From Auricularia sp. M13 (lineage: Eukaryota > Basidiomycota > Agaricomycetes > Auriculariales > Auriculariaceae), in contig CM073198.1 in the NCBI GenBank assembly GCA_037042915.1, forward strand, positions 2,170,001-2,234,000: a stretch of 64,000 bases of DNA, in the 5' to 3' direction. Position 1 is the first letter of the stretch; each line of letters opens with the position of its first letter. A program made the position numbers and the translations under genes. The notes beneath the pieces are model-generated. The model was not told the origin of the DNA, did no database searches, and saw only the letters and a list, made by a program, of their open reading frames with translations. Below are positions 1-11,384 of the stretch, in pieces.

Positions 1-2963
1 AGGCGTGAGGGTCGCCTCCTGCGCATGCCCATACACCACCGTGCTCTGGCTGCTGTCGGCGTGGTGGCTGCTGCGTTCCTCCCTGCGGATCACCTCGTCC
101 TCCCACGCCTGGCGCGCGCGATGCAGCTTCTCGTCCAGCTCCTTCATGCGGCAGATCGGGAACGGCGGCGCGAAGCGCAGCGTGGACGAGACAGAGATGA
201 ACGTCCGCGTGTAGTCCTCGTAGGAGCGCAGGATCTCGCGGCTGAGACGTAGCCGCGCGGCATCCTCGTCGTTGAGATGCTCGCTCTTCACCAGGCTGTG
301 ACCTACGCCTGACGGAGTATCCTGGCTCTCGTCAAGGATACTTTCCATGACGGTGCCCATCCACGCGGACCTCAGAGCAGTCGGCGATGCTACCGTCGGC
401 GTCCGTCCACCGGACGCTACAAGCGAAAGCGAAGGCGACGAGATGGCGCGCAATCGAGGTGGCGCAATGGGCACTGGCGCGGCAACAGGTGTCACAGCAT
501 CCCCGTACGCGATAGTGGGCGAGCTCAGTGCCAGGTCCTTCCAGAGATAACTCTCGACCTTGAGATTGCGGACGAGGTAGACGAGGAAGCGCGTGACGGT
601 CTTGACGCGGCGCAGAGTGTCGATATCCGCACCACGAAGGATGATTGTGCAGCCAACATCGCGCCCGCAGCCGTCAAAGCGCATGAGGGTCTTCCGGCGT
701 CCAGGTATGAGCGGGTGGTCGTAGGTCTGCACCAGGAAGCGCTGACATGTGCCCTTCTCCGGGACGACGGCAAGTTTGTCGTAGCTCGTAATGAGCGTCG
801 AGCCCGTCATGCGCGAGATGAACTGCATAGCGGACATTGCGACGTTCCGCGCAACGCTGATGCCCTTGCTGCGCAGCGAGTCGACGATGTATCCCTCGAC
901 CTGCGTGGAGACGAGGACAAGGGAGGGGTTAAGCTTGGCGATGCGAGCAGCAGTCTTCTCGAGCCGTTGTCGTGTTGCGTCGATCGCATGGTCAAGGTAG
1001 ACGACTTCTTCCTCTCGCCGGTCGGATATGGCAAAGAGCACGATGTGCGGGTGCTCAATATCGCGCGCCATATGCTTGTGCGCAAGATTCTTCGTAATGA
1101 CCGCGCCCGCGACGTACTCCGAGTCGCGTGGTGAGCCGCCAGGCAGCTTCTTGATCTTTACGAAGCGGCGGATGTCCATGTCCGCACCGTCCTTGCGGGT
1201 GAATGACACACCACGGGCAACGTCCAACGCAAGTTTGGTCAACGTCTTCTCCCATTCACGTAGATCGGGGATATTGTTGTTGATTAGCATCTGCCGCAAA
1301 AGCAGTCGGAAATGGAACATGGCGAGGTCGTTGAGCTCTTGCGCATATCTGGACGCAGGTGGGTGTCAGCACTGAAAACAGGCTCGAGGACGTTGGATAC
1401 TCACGCTGTGCTCTCGCGTCGAGTTCGCCAGCCAGGCTCTCCCATCGGCCCTACACGACTCTGTGCGCGACTACGCAGCATCTCCGTTCGGAGGTCGACG
1501 TCTGCGGCCGAGTTGACCCTTGACGTGCGTACGCTTGGCCGTGGGCTGTCCGCGTCGACGGACCCGGAGCCAGGAAACTGGATCGAGGACTGCTGGACGT
1601 CTGGCGGCTGGTTGTCCAGCAGCTCGCCGTTCAAACTGACCGAAATCTCAGGGGGGCTGTCTTCGGCAGGGGATACGTCGACGTTCTTGGACGCGTTGGT
1701 CATGACCTCGACCTTATCCTCGTCACTAATATTGCGGCGGAACGGCGCTGTGCTGTCATTGTCCTCCCACTCGTGTCCGTCTTCTGACGACCCCAGACTG
1801 CGTCGTGCATCACCGCCGACCTGCAGCGTATTGAAAGGATCCTCCATGTTGCCGAAAAGCGCGCTGGCCGTATAGGGGCTCTGCAGATCCGGTGTGTTCT
1901 GTATTGCCGGTGCGAGCTGGTGAGCCGTGAAGGGTGACGGGGCCGAGAAGGAAAACGACGAGACGATGCTTCTGCGGTCGTCGTCGTCGTCCGCATCATC
2001 ATGCTCTATCTTCTCCATGCAGAGGTTGCACACGCGAATCATGCTGTCTGCTCCGAAGCGCGAGCCCTTGATGATATTCGAGGCGCATCGCCCGCAGAAT
2101 ATTTGGCCTGATAACTGTGAGACTTGACTTGAGCTGCGAGTGCGCGACGAATGGGCGTACCACACAATCGACAGTGATGCTTTCGGCGCCAGGTCGAGAA
2201 TACGCCCTTGCAGTCTGAGCACTCTTTGACCCTCTCGTCGTCCATCCAATATTCTCGAGAAAGGCCTGGGATGGGAAAATTTAGTACGACTTCCAAATGT
2301 GGCCGGCTGCAGGGGCGCACCTTTACGGATAGCCTTTGATACTGAGCCCTTCTGTACATTGTTGAGCGCAGTGAGGCTGGCGCTGGCGACCGTGTGTATG
2401 CTCTTGGCGTCGTCCTGAATGTTGGGGAAGCCTGGGATGGACGTGCCGATGCTGCCGTAGAGGTCCTGACTTTCGGCATAGTAGCTGCCACCAGCTCTGC
2501 TCGAGCTTTCGGCGACGGCGTTGGACGAGTACATGATGGGTTCTGGGACAGCTGGCGTGCGCGACACCAGCGGAGGCGCAATGCCCGCAGGCTTGAGCGC
2601 GGTCGTCTTGAGCAGCGCGTGCGAGCGGTCCCTGGACGAGCGGTGGCGCGGACGCGGCGCCGCGATGGGTTTGTTCGTGGATTTTGAGCTCGCCGAGGAC
2701 ACCGTCTGCACCGTGCTCGCCGAGCTCTGCGAGTGGGACGGCGCTGGCGGCGGCGCGGGTTGGGCGGGCGGCGGCGTGGAGGCATGCAGCGGTGCGCTGA
2801 GCGAATGCTTGACTTTGGTGAGCAGCGACGTGACGAGCGCGTAGGACGACTGGTCCCGCTCGTCCTCGTCGCTGAACGGGTTGAACGTCGTCAGGCTCGT
2901 GACATCGTGGTCCAGGAGACTCGACGACGACGCGGACGCCTGCAGCACCTGCGGAGATGCCAT
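1..2963 (-). CDS. FAB1: 1-phosphatidylinositol-3-phosphate 5-kinase Fab1/PIKfyve, N-terminal part (runs off left edge)
   Basis: This kinase makes PtdIns(3,5)P2 on endosome and vacuole membranes. The start at 2963 opens about 200 low-complexity Ser/Ala/Pro residues. An FYVE zinc finger follows, with the hallmark RRKHHCRLCG and then QIFCGRC and VCNLC. It is restored only by removing two short introns; the first, 2266-2326, starts GTAAAG, carries a TACTAA branch site and joins in phase. An acidic linker comes next, and below about 1360 lies the Cpn60/TCP-1-like domain of the family (GCGRDVGCTIILRGAD), preceded by a segment beginning ELNDLAMFHFRLLL. The C-terminal lipid kinase domain must lie beyond base 1. 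FYVE plus a TCP-1-like domain in this order is diagnostic of Fab1. Exon edges below 1400 are approximate. Confidence 0.92.
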
Positions 2964-3392
2964 CGACGGCGTCCAGGATGAACAGAGCTCGGCGGAGTTG
3001 TCATTGATCTCCTTTGCTCATCCCACACTGTTCGACCAGCTTTCTTTCCTTTTCCATACTGCCGATTGAATGCGGCATGCGCAAGTCAGAGCCTATCTTG
3101 CTTGCTCTGTTACCTAGCCGCTAATGCAATCCTGGAGAGCACCCGCGACTCGATTCTGTGCACACAATCCTAGGCTCACTCCTACGGCCCGGTCACCGCT
3201 GCTCAGAGTTCTTGAGGGTTCCGTGTCTGGCGCTTCGCCTTCAGTCATTCTCTGAACTCTGCTTTGGGATAAACGAGCATACGCGCGATATTTGTGGGCT
3301 GCATCATGCTATTCGAACGACCAGGTTATACAGGTCTCCCATGAACACAACGAGACAAAACGTCCAATGCGTATATAAAGACTGGTATGTGT

Positions 3393-3958
3393 CTAGGGCA
3401 CCCGGGCATAAAGGATGAACGGCGCGCTGTACTGCGTGCTGGTCGAGACCTGGTTGAGCTCCTCCTTGATAGTCTTGAGCGTGACATTGCCCTTCGGGCC
3501 GAGGAGCTGCCAACTCCAGTCGCCGACGGCGTCCTGGTTCCACTTGGCCTGGAAGAACGCCTGGTTGAGCGTCGTGTTCGCCGCCGCCTTGGCGGAGCAG
3601 TCGAGCAGCTCGTTGTCGTAGCGGCACGTGTTGCCGTCGAGCGCGATCTCGGTGATGAGGTTGCCCGGGCGCACGGTGATGGGCACGGGCTTCAGGTCGA
3701 AGACCGCGATCCTGGGCCCCGGCTCCGTTTCGCTCGCCCAGCGCCACGCCTTGCCGTCGTCCGTCAGGTAGGCCTCGGTGTCGCCGAACACCGTCTCCGC
3801 CCAGACGGTGGCTTTCGTCTGTGGCCACCTCGTGAGCTTGGACACCTTTCTTCGAACATATGCATACGTACGGGGAATGGGTCGACGCGCTTAACCACGG
3901 TAGGTGTGGCCATGCTCACAGCGGTGACGGCCAAAACAACTAACGCCTTGAACTGCAT
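3393..3958 (-). CDS. small secreted protein of unknown function
   Basis: This gene encodes about 175 residues in two exons. Exon 1 starts at 3958 with a clear signal peptide (MQFKALVVLAVTAVSMA), followed by TPTVVKR, whose Lys-Arg could be a Kex2 cleavage site. The exon ends at DPFP before GTACGT. The second exon resumes at LTRWPQTKATVWAE after a very short intron of about 35 nt; an in-frame alternative acceptor nearby would make it 26 nt. The mature part has two cysteines (NTCRYDNELLDCSAK), several tryptophans, and ends ILYARVP. I recognise no family. Secretion is inferred from the signal peptide. A TATATAG on the minus strand near 4084-4090, about 130 bp upstream, is a plausible TATA box. 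An ATG five codons upstream (3973) is the alternative start. Confidence 0.7.
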
Positions 3959-4508
3959 CTGCAGGACCGTCAAGAGATTGAACCAAATCGACCCATAGGA
4001 GGCTGCAACTCACCGTGAAACGAGTGGGAAGGGTCAAGCAATGAAGATGATGGGTAGAACGAAAGCTGCGAACGAGTGAGAGCTATATAGCGCGGCACCG
4101 AGTCTTCGGTGTCATCCTGTAGATTCTCCAGAAGTTCAATTAACCTGCTGCGGATTTACTGTAAAATATCCTCATATAGAAGGACTTGCTGCGCTGAATC
4201 GCGCCTTCGAGAGATTGCCAGATCGATTCTCCCTGCAGTGGTCCTTGCAGGCCGGAATGCGGACAACTCGGGCATCAGATTCATATAAGCGGCTCTTCGC
4301 GCAGGAGCCACTGCCAGCAGTTCACCTTAATAGCCGTGTACGATGCACGCATATCACCGACAATGCGCCACTTGCGCAGGAGTCATAGACCTTTTAACGA
4401 CGTGCAGGGGTGCGCACTGCGAGAGTTTACTGCAAACTTAAGAGTTTATATCGTGCTGCACTACTCTCGGTCTAGACAAAACAGATCAGGTCATCTCCCG
4501 CAAGTGCC
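3959..4508. other. intergenic, promoter side of the secreted-protein gene
   Basis: No gene is supported here. The stretch separates the start of the secreted-protein gene from the 3' end of CCT7. It holds a TATATAG candidate TATA box near 4084-4090 on the minus strand and otherwise lower-GC sequence with only short, unconvincing open frames. Confidence 0.5.
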
Positions 4509-6468
4509 CTACCGCCTTGGCATGCCACCACGACCACGACCGCGAAGTGCACGTTGAGCCGCACCAGGAGGCGCCTTCGGACCAGGCTGCGGCTAAGGAG
4601 CAAACAAGTCAGACCTGAGTATTTGCAGAAGGCCTCGGTGCACATACCGGTTCACTCTGCGGGTTGCGCACGGTCTCGTCAACACTCAGAATGAGGGCGG
4701 CGGCCTCGGCGGCGGAGCTGATGGCGTTGATCTTGACGAGACTGGGCTCCCAGACGAACGCCTCCATGTTGTCGCGCCAGCCCTCGGGGCCATCGACGTC
4801 GACGCCCGCCCAGAGACCGTCCTTCTGGCTGTGGCGCATGCGCAGCTTGTTCAGCACGTCCGTCGCGTCCAGCCCAGCGTTGTCGCAGATTTGACGCGGG
4901 ATGATCTCCAGCGCCTTCGCGAACGCGTACAGCACCAGTTGCTGCTTTCCCGGAATCTCGAGGCCCTTGGCGCGGATGTACGCGGACAGGTCCATCTACG
5001 ACCGGGATATTGTATTAGATGAATGAAACTGGAACAGGATGAAAGTGCACGGACCTCGATGGCGCCGCCGCCTGCAACGACTTCGCTGCTCTTGATCGCG
5101 CGCTTGACAATCATAATGGCATCGTGCAAGCTGCGCTCAACCTCCTCGATGAACTGCTCCGCCCCTCCGCGCAGGATGAGTGTGCACGTCTTTGCCTTGG
5201 GGCAGCCCTCGAAGAGATTATACCGCTCGCCGCCGATCTGCCTCTCGTTGAAGCGCGCGCATGTGCCGAGATGCTGGCGCTTGATGTCCGAGCACGTCGA
5301 CTGGATAGATCCGCCGACGGCCTGCACGACGCGCTTGAGGTCCTGCGCGGGGACGCGGCCCGCGCAGAAGATGTCACGGTCGGCAAACCACTGCGTCGCG
5401 AGGTCTCCGATGGGCAGCTTGCTCAGCACGACCTTTGCGCCCGTCTTCGCGATCGCGTCGAGCTTGCGGAAGATGATCTCCCACTCGGCGTCGACGACGG
5501 CCTGGTACTCGGACACCTGCTCAACGCGCACCTCGGCGTTGTCCTTCTCGGCTTTGAGCTCGAGCTCGACATTCAGGCAAAGGATGAGCGGGTCCGTAAA
5601 CGTTTTGGGCTGTTGCTCCGCGCCCGCATACGTGAAGGTCTTTTTGAACGCGACGCCCTTGACCAGGAGGCTGTCCTGCATCCCGCCACCGGGGATTTTT
5701 TTCACGCCGATGAGGTTTTCGTCGAGATCGTTTTGGTCGAGGCAGAGGACGGCATCGACGACCATATTGGAGAAGAACGGCTTTTGGCCGTGGATGAGTT
5801 TCGAGGACATGGATGTCGATGCACACTTGAGCAGCAGGGAACGGAATTTCCTGGAAGGAATGTCAGCAGGACGCGATCGAGGCAAAGCACCAGTGCGCAC
5901 TCTGGGTCAGACTTGTCCACAGACACTTGCACTTCGCGAATGCGCTCCAATGCCTTTGGGAGTCTTAGTAACTCAATAAAAATAGGGAATATCCTGGTGC
6001 TCACGAGTTGGGAGGCTTTGCGGAAACCTTTGATGATAATATGCGGCGAAAGACCCTCCTCGATGTAGCCGCGTACTTCTTTGAGCATCTGGGCGGCCAG
6101 CAGCACAACAGAGGTCGTGCCGTCGCCGACCTCGGCATCTTGAGCACGGGCAATGTCGACCAGCGTCTTTGCGGCGGGGTGTACGATCTCGAGCAGCTTG
6201 AGAATGGTCGCGCCGTCGTTCGTGATCTGGGCGTCGCCGCGGTCGTTGACAATGAGCTTGTCCATTCCACGCGGGCCCAGCGTCGACGCGAGCGTCTCTG
6301 CGATGGCGATGCATGCGCCGATGTTGGAGAGCAGCTGGCCCTTGCCCTGCGAGGTGTCGGTGCCCTCGCGGAGCAGCAGCACCGTGGGTTGCTGGGCGCA
6401 GACAACGGTGAGCACGAGTGTATGCACCGGCGGCTTAGACTGCTCACCATTGGGAGTCCACGCTGCAT
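4509..6468 (-). CDS. CCT7: T-complex protein 1 subunit eta (CCT7)
   Basis: This is one of eight subunits of the cytosolic TRiC/CCT chaperonin that folds actin, tubulin and WD40 proteins. Exon 1 (start 6468) encodes only MQRGLPM. After an intron the protein continues [19 protein letters not shown], the eta-specific N-terminus. Chaperonin signatures follow in order: [20 protein letters not shown], the ATP-site motif [10 protein letters not shown], and [10 protein letters not shown]. The last exon sits beyond an intron ending near 4593 and encodes a Gly/Arg tail ([11 protein letters not shown], stop 4509-4511), which matches the RGRG-type tail known for eta subunits. The TDTSQGKG N-terminus and this tail separate it from the other CCT subunits. 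It is transcribed divergently from RAD5 with 84 bp between start codons. Confidence 0.95.
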
Positions 6469-6552
6469 GGTTGCGGGTGAAAGCAGAGACAGACGCGTTC
6501 TACGACATTGGCACTCCGCCGCACGCGTTCTCCAGCGCACCCTTGGGAGCGG
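6469..6552. promoter_or_regulatory. 84 bp bidirectional promoter between CCT7 and RAD5
   Basis: The ATG of CCT7 (6468, minus) and that of RAD5 (6553, plus) lie 84 bp apart, so both core promoters and 5' leaders must share this stretch. No TATA box is visible. An in-frame upstream ATG for RAD5 at 6508 lies inside it and would add 15 residues. Confidence 0.6.
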
Positions 6553-9500
6553 ATGGCCTCCTTCTTCGACACGCTGCTCGACGAGGACGCCCCTCAGACG
6601 CAGCAGCGCTCGTCGTCGCCGCTGTTTCTGGCGGACTCGGACAACGACGACGACGGCAACGACGCGCGCTCAAAGGCCTCTTCTGCCACATCCAGCAGCG
6701 CCCCGCTCTTCCTGCCTGCCAGCGACGACGAGGACGAAATTAACAGCAGCAGCATCTACCAGCCGTCGTCGCCGCCCCCGCAGCTCCCACGCGCTAAGCA
6801 GGCGCGCCGCTTAGAACCGTCGGCGACGGAGGCTGCCCCGCCACCAGCCAAGAAGCGACGCGTCTCGCCCTCGCCAACGCCAGTGAAGGAAGAGAAGCCT
6901 CCGGAACGCGCATATATTGGCGAGTTCTACGTCGAAGACGCGTACAGTCTCTGTTCTGGCAAGGGCTACATGAAGAACGGCGAGGAGATCGTCATCGAGC
7001 GCGACGTCCCCGCGCCAACCAAAGGCAAGCCCGTGCAGACGAAGCTAAACTTTGGGGCGCCGGTCAAGAAACCGAAAGCGAAGCCGAAAGGCACCATTAT
7101 ACGCTTCAACAACGCGCGCGGCTTCGAGCTCGGACGCTTGCCGGACAGCGTCGCGTCTTGGGCTGCCAAACTCCTCGACCAACGCGTCAGTACGCGTCAA
7201 TATCTAACTTCAGCCTCCACTGACTTTGCTGTAGTTGATTTACATGACGGGCAATATTGTAGACGCACCAGCCGTCGTACGCACAGGCGTCGACATTGTC
7301 CTCCGACTTCGCGTCTACTTGCTTCCTGCCGCATTTGACAAGCTCAAGACGGTGTCTACGGTATCAGCAAAGCAGATTATTGATGAAGGCCATGAAATGC
7401 CCGAAGAGGAATTACTGCGCGAGCGCAAGACAGCGCTTGCGGCGCTATTCCAACGCGTCGGCTTGGAGCCAAAAACCCGCAAACCACGTGTTACGGTGAA
7501 CGGCGACCAACCTGGGGATGGCGCTGCGCGCAAGATGGAGACAATTGGCGAAGGCGAGGATGCAGAGGAAGTCGAGGCGGAGGGTGAGGAACTTAACGAG
7601 AACGACCTCCGGATCATCTACAACAAGTGGGCCTGTTTGAATCTATCTGCATATATCCATCTCAAACTCGGAATTCAGGGCTCAGAGTGGCGATCAGAGG
7701 CTCGGAACCATGGAGCCTGCAGCAACCTTCTCGCTCACGTTGAGGAACTATCAGAAACAAGCTCTCAAGTTCGTTGTGACCAGAGCGCATATATTCTGCG
7801 TCATGACCTCTTTCGCAGTTGGATGTATTCCATCGAGTGTGGTACGGACGAGGCCCGCCAAAGCAACTCCATCCATCCGCTGTGGGACGAGTTGAGTGGC
7901 TTTCAAACCAAGCAGTCGAAATCGCATTCTGAAGGACCAAAGATACGCATTCCCCCATGACACTGCTGAGGGAGGCGACAGCATGGTGTTAGACCTGACG
8001 GAGGACGAGAAGCCCTTTTATTTCAACTCGTACTCGGGCGAACTCAGTCTCTCATTCCCCAAGGCGGAACGCAAATGTCGAGGCGGTATTCTCGCGTACG
8101 TGCCATAGATGCCACGCATTGACGATACTGACCCCATTTGCAGAGATGGTATTTCTCGCCCCAACCAAGGCCATGTCAGTGACTAATTTGTTATAGAAAT
8201 GGGGATGGGCAAGACGATCATGATCTCTTCGCTCATCCACAGCAACAGCGAGCCTGACATAACACCCGCCGAACCTACGTCCACCGCTCCCAAGAAGAAA
8301 CAACAAAGACTGGAGCTCGCCTTCAAGAAGCAGAAAAAGGACGTCGACCGCGGCGCCTACGCGACGCTCATCGTGGCGCCGACGTCGCTTTTGGACCAGT
8401 GGGCGCGCGAACTGGAACGCAGTTCGCGCCCGGGGTCGATTAAAGTAACGGTATGGCACGGCGCGAACCGCGCGGACCTCGATGCGCTTGCTCGTAGAGC
8501 CGGCAAGGGGAAAGACGACACGATTGAAGTCGTTGTAACCAGCTACGGCGTCCTGGCGTCCGAGCATGCCAGGATGAATGACAATTACACGCCGCCGGTG
8601 TTTGCAGGTACGACACCCGTCGTTCGCCCGCGTTTCTCATTGTGGTGCTGATGAGCGTGGACTGGGAAGTGGATTGGCTGCGCGTCGTGCTCGACGAGGC
8701 GCACAACTGCAAGTCACGCCTCAGCAAGACCGCGAAAGCCGTCTACGCCCTCAAGGCGCGGCGGCGATGGGCCCTCACTGGCACACCAATTGTCAACCGC
8801 CTGGAGGATTTGTACTCGCTCCTGTGAGTTGGCCTTCTTGTGTTAGAAGGCCCTAGCTGACACATGCCTCATCAGCAAATTCCTGCAGTACGAACCCTGG
8901 TCCGAGTTTTCATTTTTCCGCAGGCATGTTACGACAACGGCGTGACAGTGCGTTTTGCGTCTAACGCGGGCTTCCACCTTGCAGTTTCATCAGTGTGCCG
9001 TTCGTCGCGCACGACCCGAAGGCGTTGGAAATCGTACAGGTCATCCTCGAGAGTTGTCTGCTTCGCCGCGAGAAGAATATGAAGGACGCCGATGGCAAGC
9101 CGATTGTGGACCTGCCTCCGAAAGAGGTCTGCGTTTGTGCCTCCAGGTGTCGTCAGCGTTCTGATTACACGGATGCAGGTGAAGGTCGAGCGCCTAGTGT
9201 TCTCGCCTGCCGAGCGCAAGGTCTACGACCTGCTGTACAAGAACGCCAAGCAGACGTTCAACGACCTGAACGCGCACAACCTCGTCGGCAAGAACTATTC
9301 GATGATCCTGGCTAAGCTCATGATGTGCGTAACGCCTCTCCCGTGTTGCGACTTCGCACTGAGCCATTTCCGCACACACAGTTTGCGGCGAGCCGTGTTG
9401 CACCCGAGCTTTGTGACCGGCAAGGATGTGGTGCTGAAGAGCGAAGATACTGGCGAGGACGTCGATATGGACGCTTTTGCTAGCAACGCCGTTCAAGACA

Positions 9501-10646
9501 TCGAGAACATCAGCAAGAGTGAATGTCCGTTCTGCTTCGACGTCATGGAGAACCCCGTGCTATTGCCCAACTGCAAACACAGTTGGTGCGCCGTTTGCCT
9601 GGATCTTGTTGGGGCGATCTACTCATTTTCATGCGGCCGCAGCTGCAAGGACTGCATTCTTGGCTGGTTGCTTACGTGTCAGACCAAGGGCGAGGAAGGC
9701 GTCTGCCCGGTTTGCCGACGAGGGCCAGTGAAGGTACGGCATGCGCTAAATGTCGAACGGCGGTTTTCACGTCATTTATTTGATGCAGGAGGAAGAACTT
9801 CTCGACGTCGTGCAGAACGAAAACGCCGAACTCGTGTTGCGCAAGAACGACTTCCAGTCCTCGACAAAGCTCGACGCCTTGCTCGTCAGCCTTCGTGCGT
9901 TTGCCCATCACAAGCGATGGAAGATAATCACTGACCATTCGTAGGTAAATTACGCGAACAGGACTCGACCTTCCGCGCAGTTGTGTTCTCGCAGTTCACG
10001 AGGTTCGTGAAGTCGTGGGAAGCGATAGTGTAAGCGTCACACAGCTCTGATCTGCCGCGGAGCAGCTTCTTGGACCTGATCGAGATCGCGCTCGAGCGCG
10101 ACGGTTTCCCGTCGTATCGTTTTGACGGCACGCTCAACATCAAGAAACGCGCGGGCGTCATTGAAGAGTTCAAGAAGTCGAGCTCGAAGCCGAAGGTCCT
10201 GGCGATCAGCTTGAAAGCGGGTGGTGTTGGATTAAATGTGCGTCGGAGATCGCAATTAATATCTGTCTAACCTCCAGGCTAGTTGACGAATGCTCAACAT
10301 GTTTTCATGGTAGGTTACCGCTCACATCTCGCTCTGTTCTGACTGTTGCCTCCGCAGATGGATTGCTGGTGGAATGCCAGCGTAGAACAGCAAGCAATAG
10401 ACCGAGTACATCGTATTGGACAAGACAAACCCGTATATGTTACACACTTCATTGTGAGCACGCGTCTCATGATACCTTTGCCCGTGGCGGGATTGATGAG
10501 GTGCGTGGCAGATTGAACAGACAATCGAGGAGCGCGTGCTGCAGATTCAGCGGCGCAAGACAGCTATCATCAAAGGCGCGTTGAACAAAGGAAAAGAGGA
10601 CGAGTCGGACAGTATGGAGAATCTCAAGATCATGTTCGGGGATTGA
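6553..10646 (+). CDS. RAD5: DNA repair helicase / E3 ubiquitin ligase Rad5 (HLTF orthologue)
   Basis: Rad5 polyubiquitinates PCNA and remodels stalled replication forks in error-free damage tolerance. After an acidic, disordered N-terminus comes a HIRAN domain ([20 protein letters not shown], about residue 120). The SNF2 ATPase follows: LRNYQKQAL, a Walker A segment GGILADEMGMGKT assembled across a 5-nt exon, motif II as DEAH ([19 protein letters not shown]), and [12 protein letters not shown]3HC4 RING is inserted between helicase lobes ([20 protein letters not shown], then [10 protein letters not shown]). Lobe 2 has [17 protein letters not shown] and [12 protein letters not shown]. The order HIRAN, SNF2, RING, helicase C is diagnostic. 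More than ten introns of about 45-60 nt are needed, including flanks of a 27-nt exon (10283-10309). One junction near 7890-7930 could not be resolved. An earlier in-frame ATG lies at 6508. Confidence 0.93.
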
Positions 10647-11384
10647 CATCGATTACATACGTTCTTTACTCAAATTTTTGTGTTTCTTCTCACCTCATCT
10701 TTCGTTACTGTATTCCAACAAGGTGTACTAACAATATTCGCAAAGAAATTCTTGATCTCATCGTGCTAATCGTGTGGTCGACTTTCAGTACGCTGCTTTG
10801 TCAGCGCCTCGTGTTCTCCACGCTGCCCTGAGCTCCAACTTCAAGTCGCCGTGCGTTAATAGAGCCCGGGACCTTGCTTTCACCACAACGACTGGAGGCA
10901 TGTTTCTGCCAGCGCGCATGCTATTCCGTTCCCCCTTGTGCTAGAGTCCCCTGACATGGTGTATGGAGCGCGATGGTGGCAGAATCGATATCAGCCCTGG
11001 TCACCTACACGAGGCGAACTTATGTTCAATGACACGCTTTTTCTGCATCTTACAGAAGGTCTCCAAGCGCGCCTATAGGGATATCGATGCCGGACACGCC
11101 CCGTGCACTTTGCACGCTGGCAGCATCAGTACAACTATATGAAAACCGTGCGGACGCGACGCCTTCAACCCCGTGCGCCCCGGCTTGTTGTGCTCGCGGC
11201 TTTGTTTCCTCCACCGTGCCAGCCACCCTCATCGTCTATAAGCTCTGGGTCTGTGCGATGCGCACATATCGTTCTATTTCGTTGACGGGGATCTCCTCAG
11301 GTTTAGACTACCTTTAAGCTATCCCCACGCCGCGGGCGTCCGTCTCATCGATTCCTCTGATCCCCACTGGCACATCCCGCATCC
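10647..11384. other. intergenic, 738 bp
   Basis: This gap between two plus-strand genes holds the RAD5 3' region and the promoter of the next gene. The first 150 bases are AT-rich, as expected of a terminator region. No convincing exon, RNA gene or repeat was seen. Confidence 0.5.

Noticed and set aside
5023-6068. Plus-strand frames of more than 300 codons opposite CCT7
   Set aside because: They are shadows of the GC-rich chaperonin exons on the minus strand, lack domain features and are Arg/Ser/Ala-rich nonsense.
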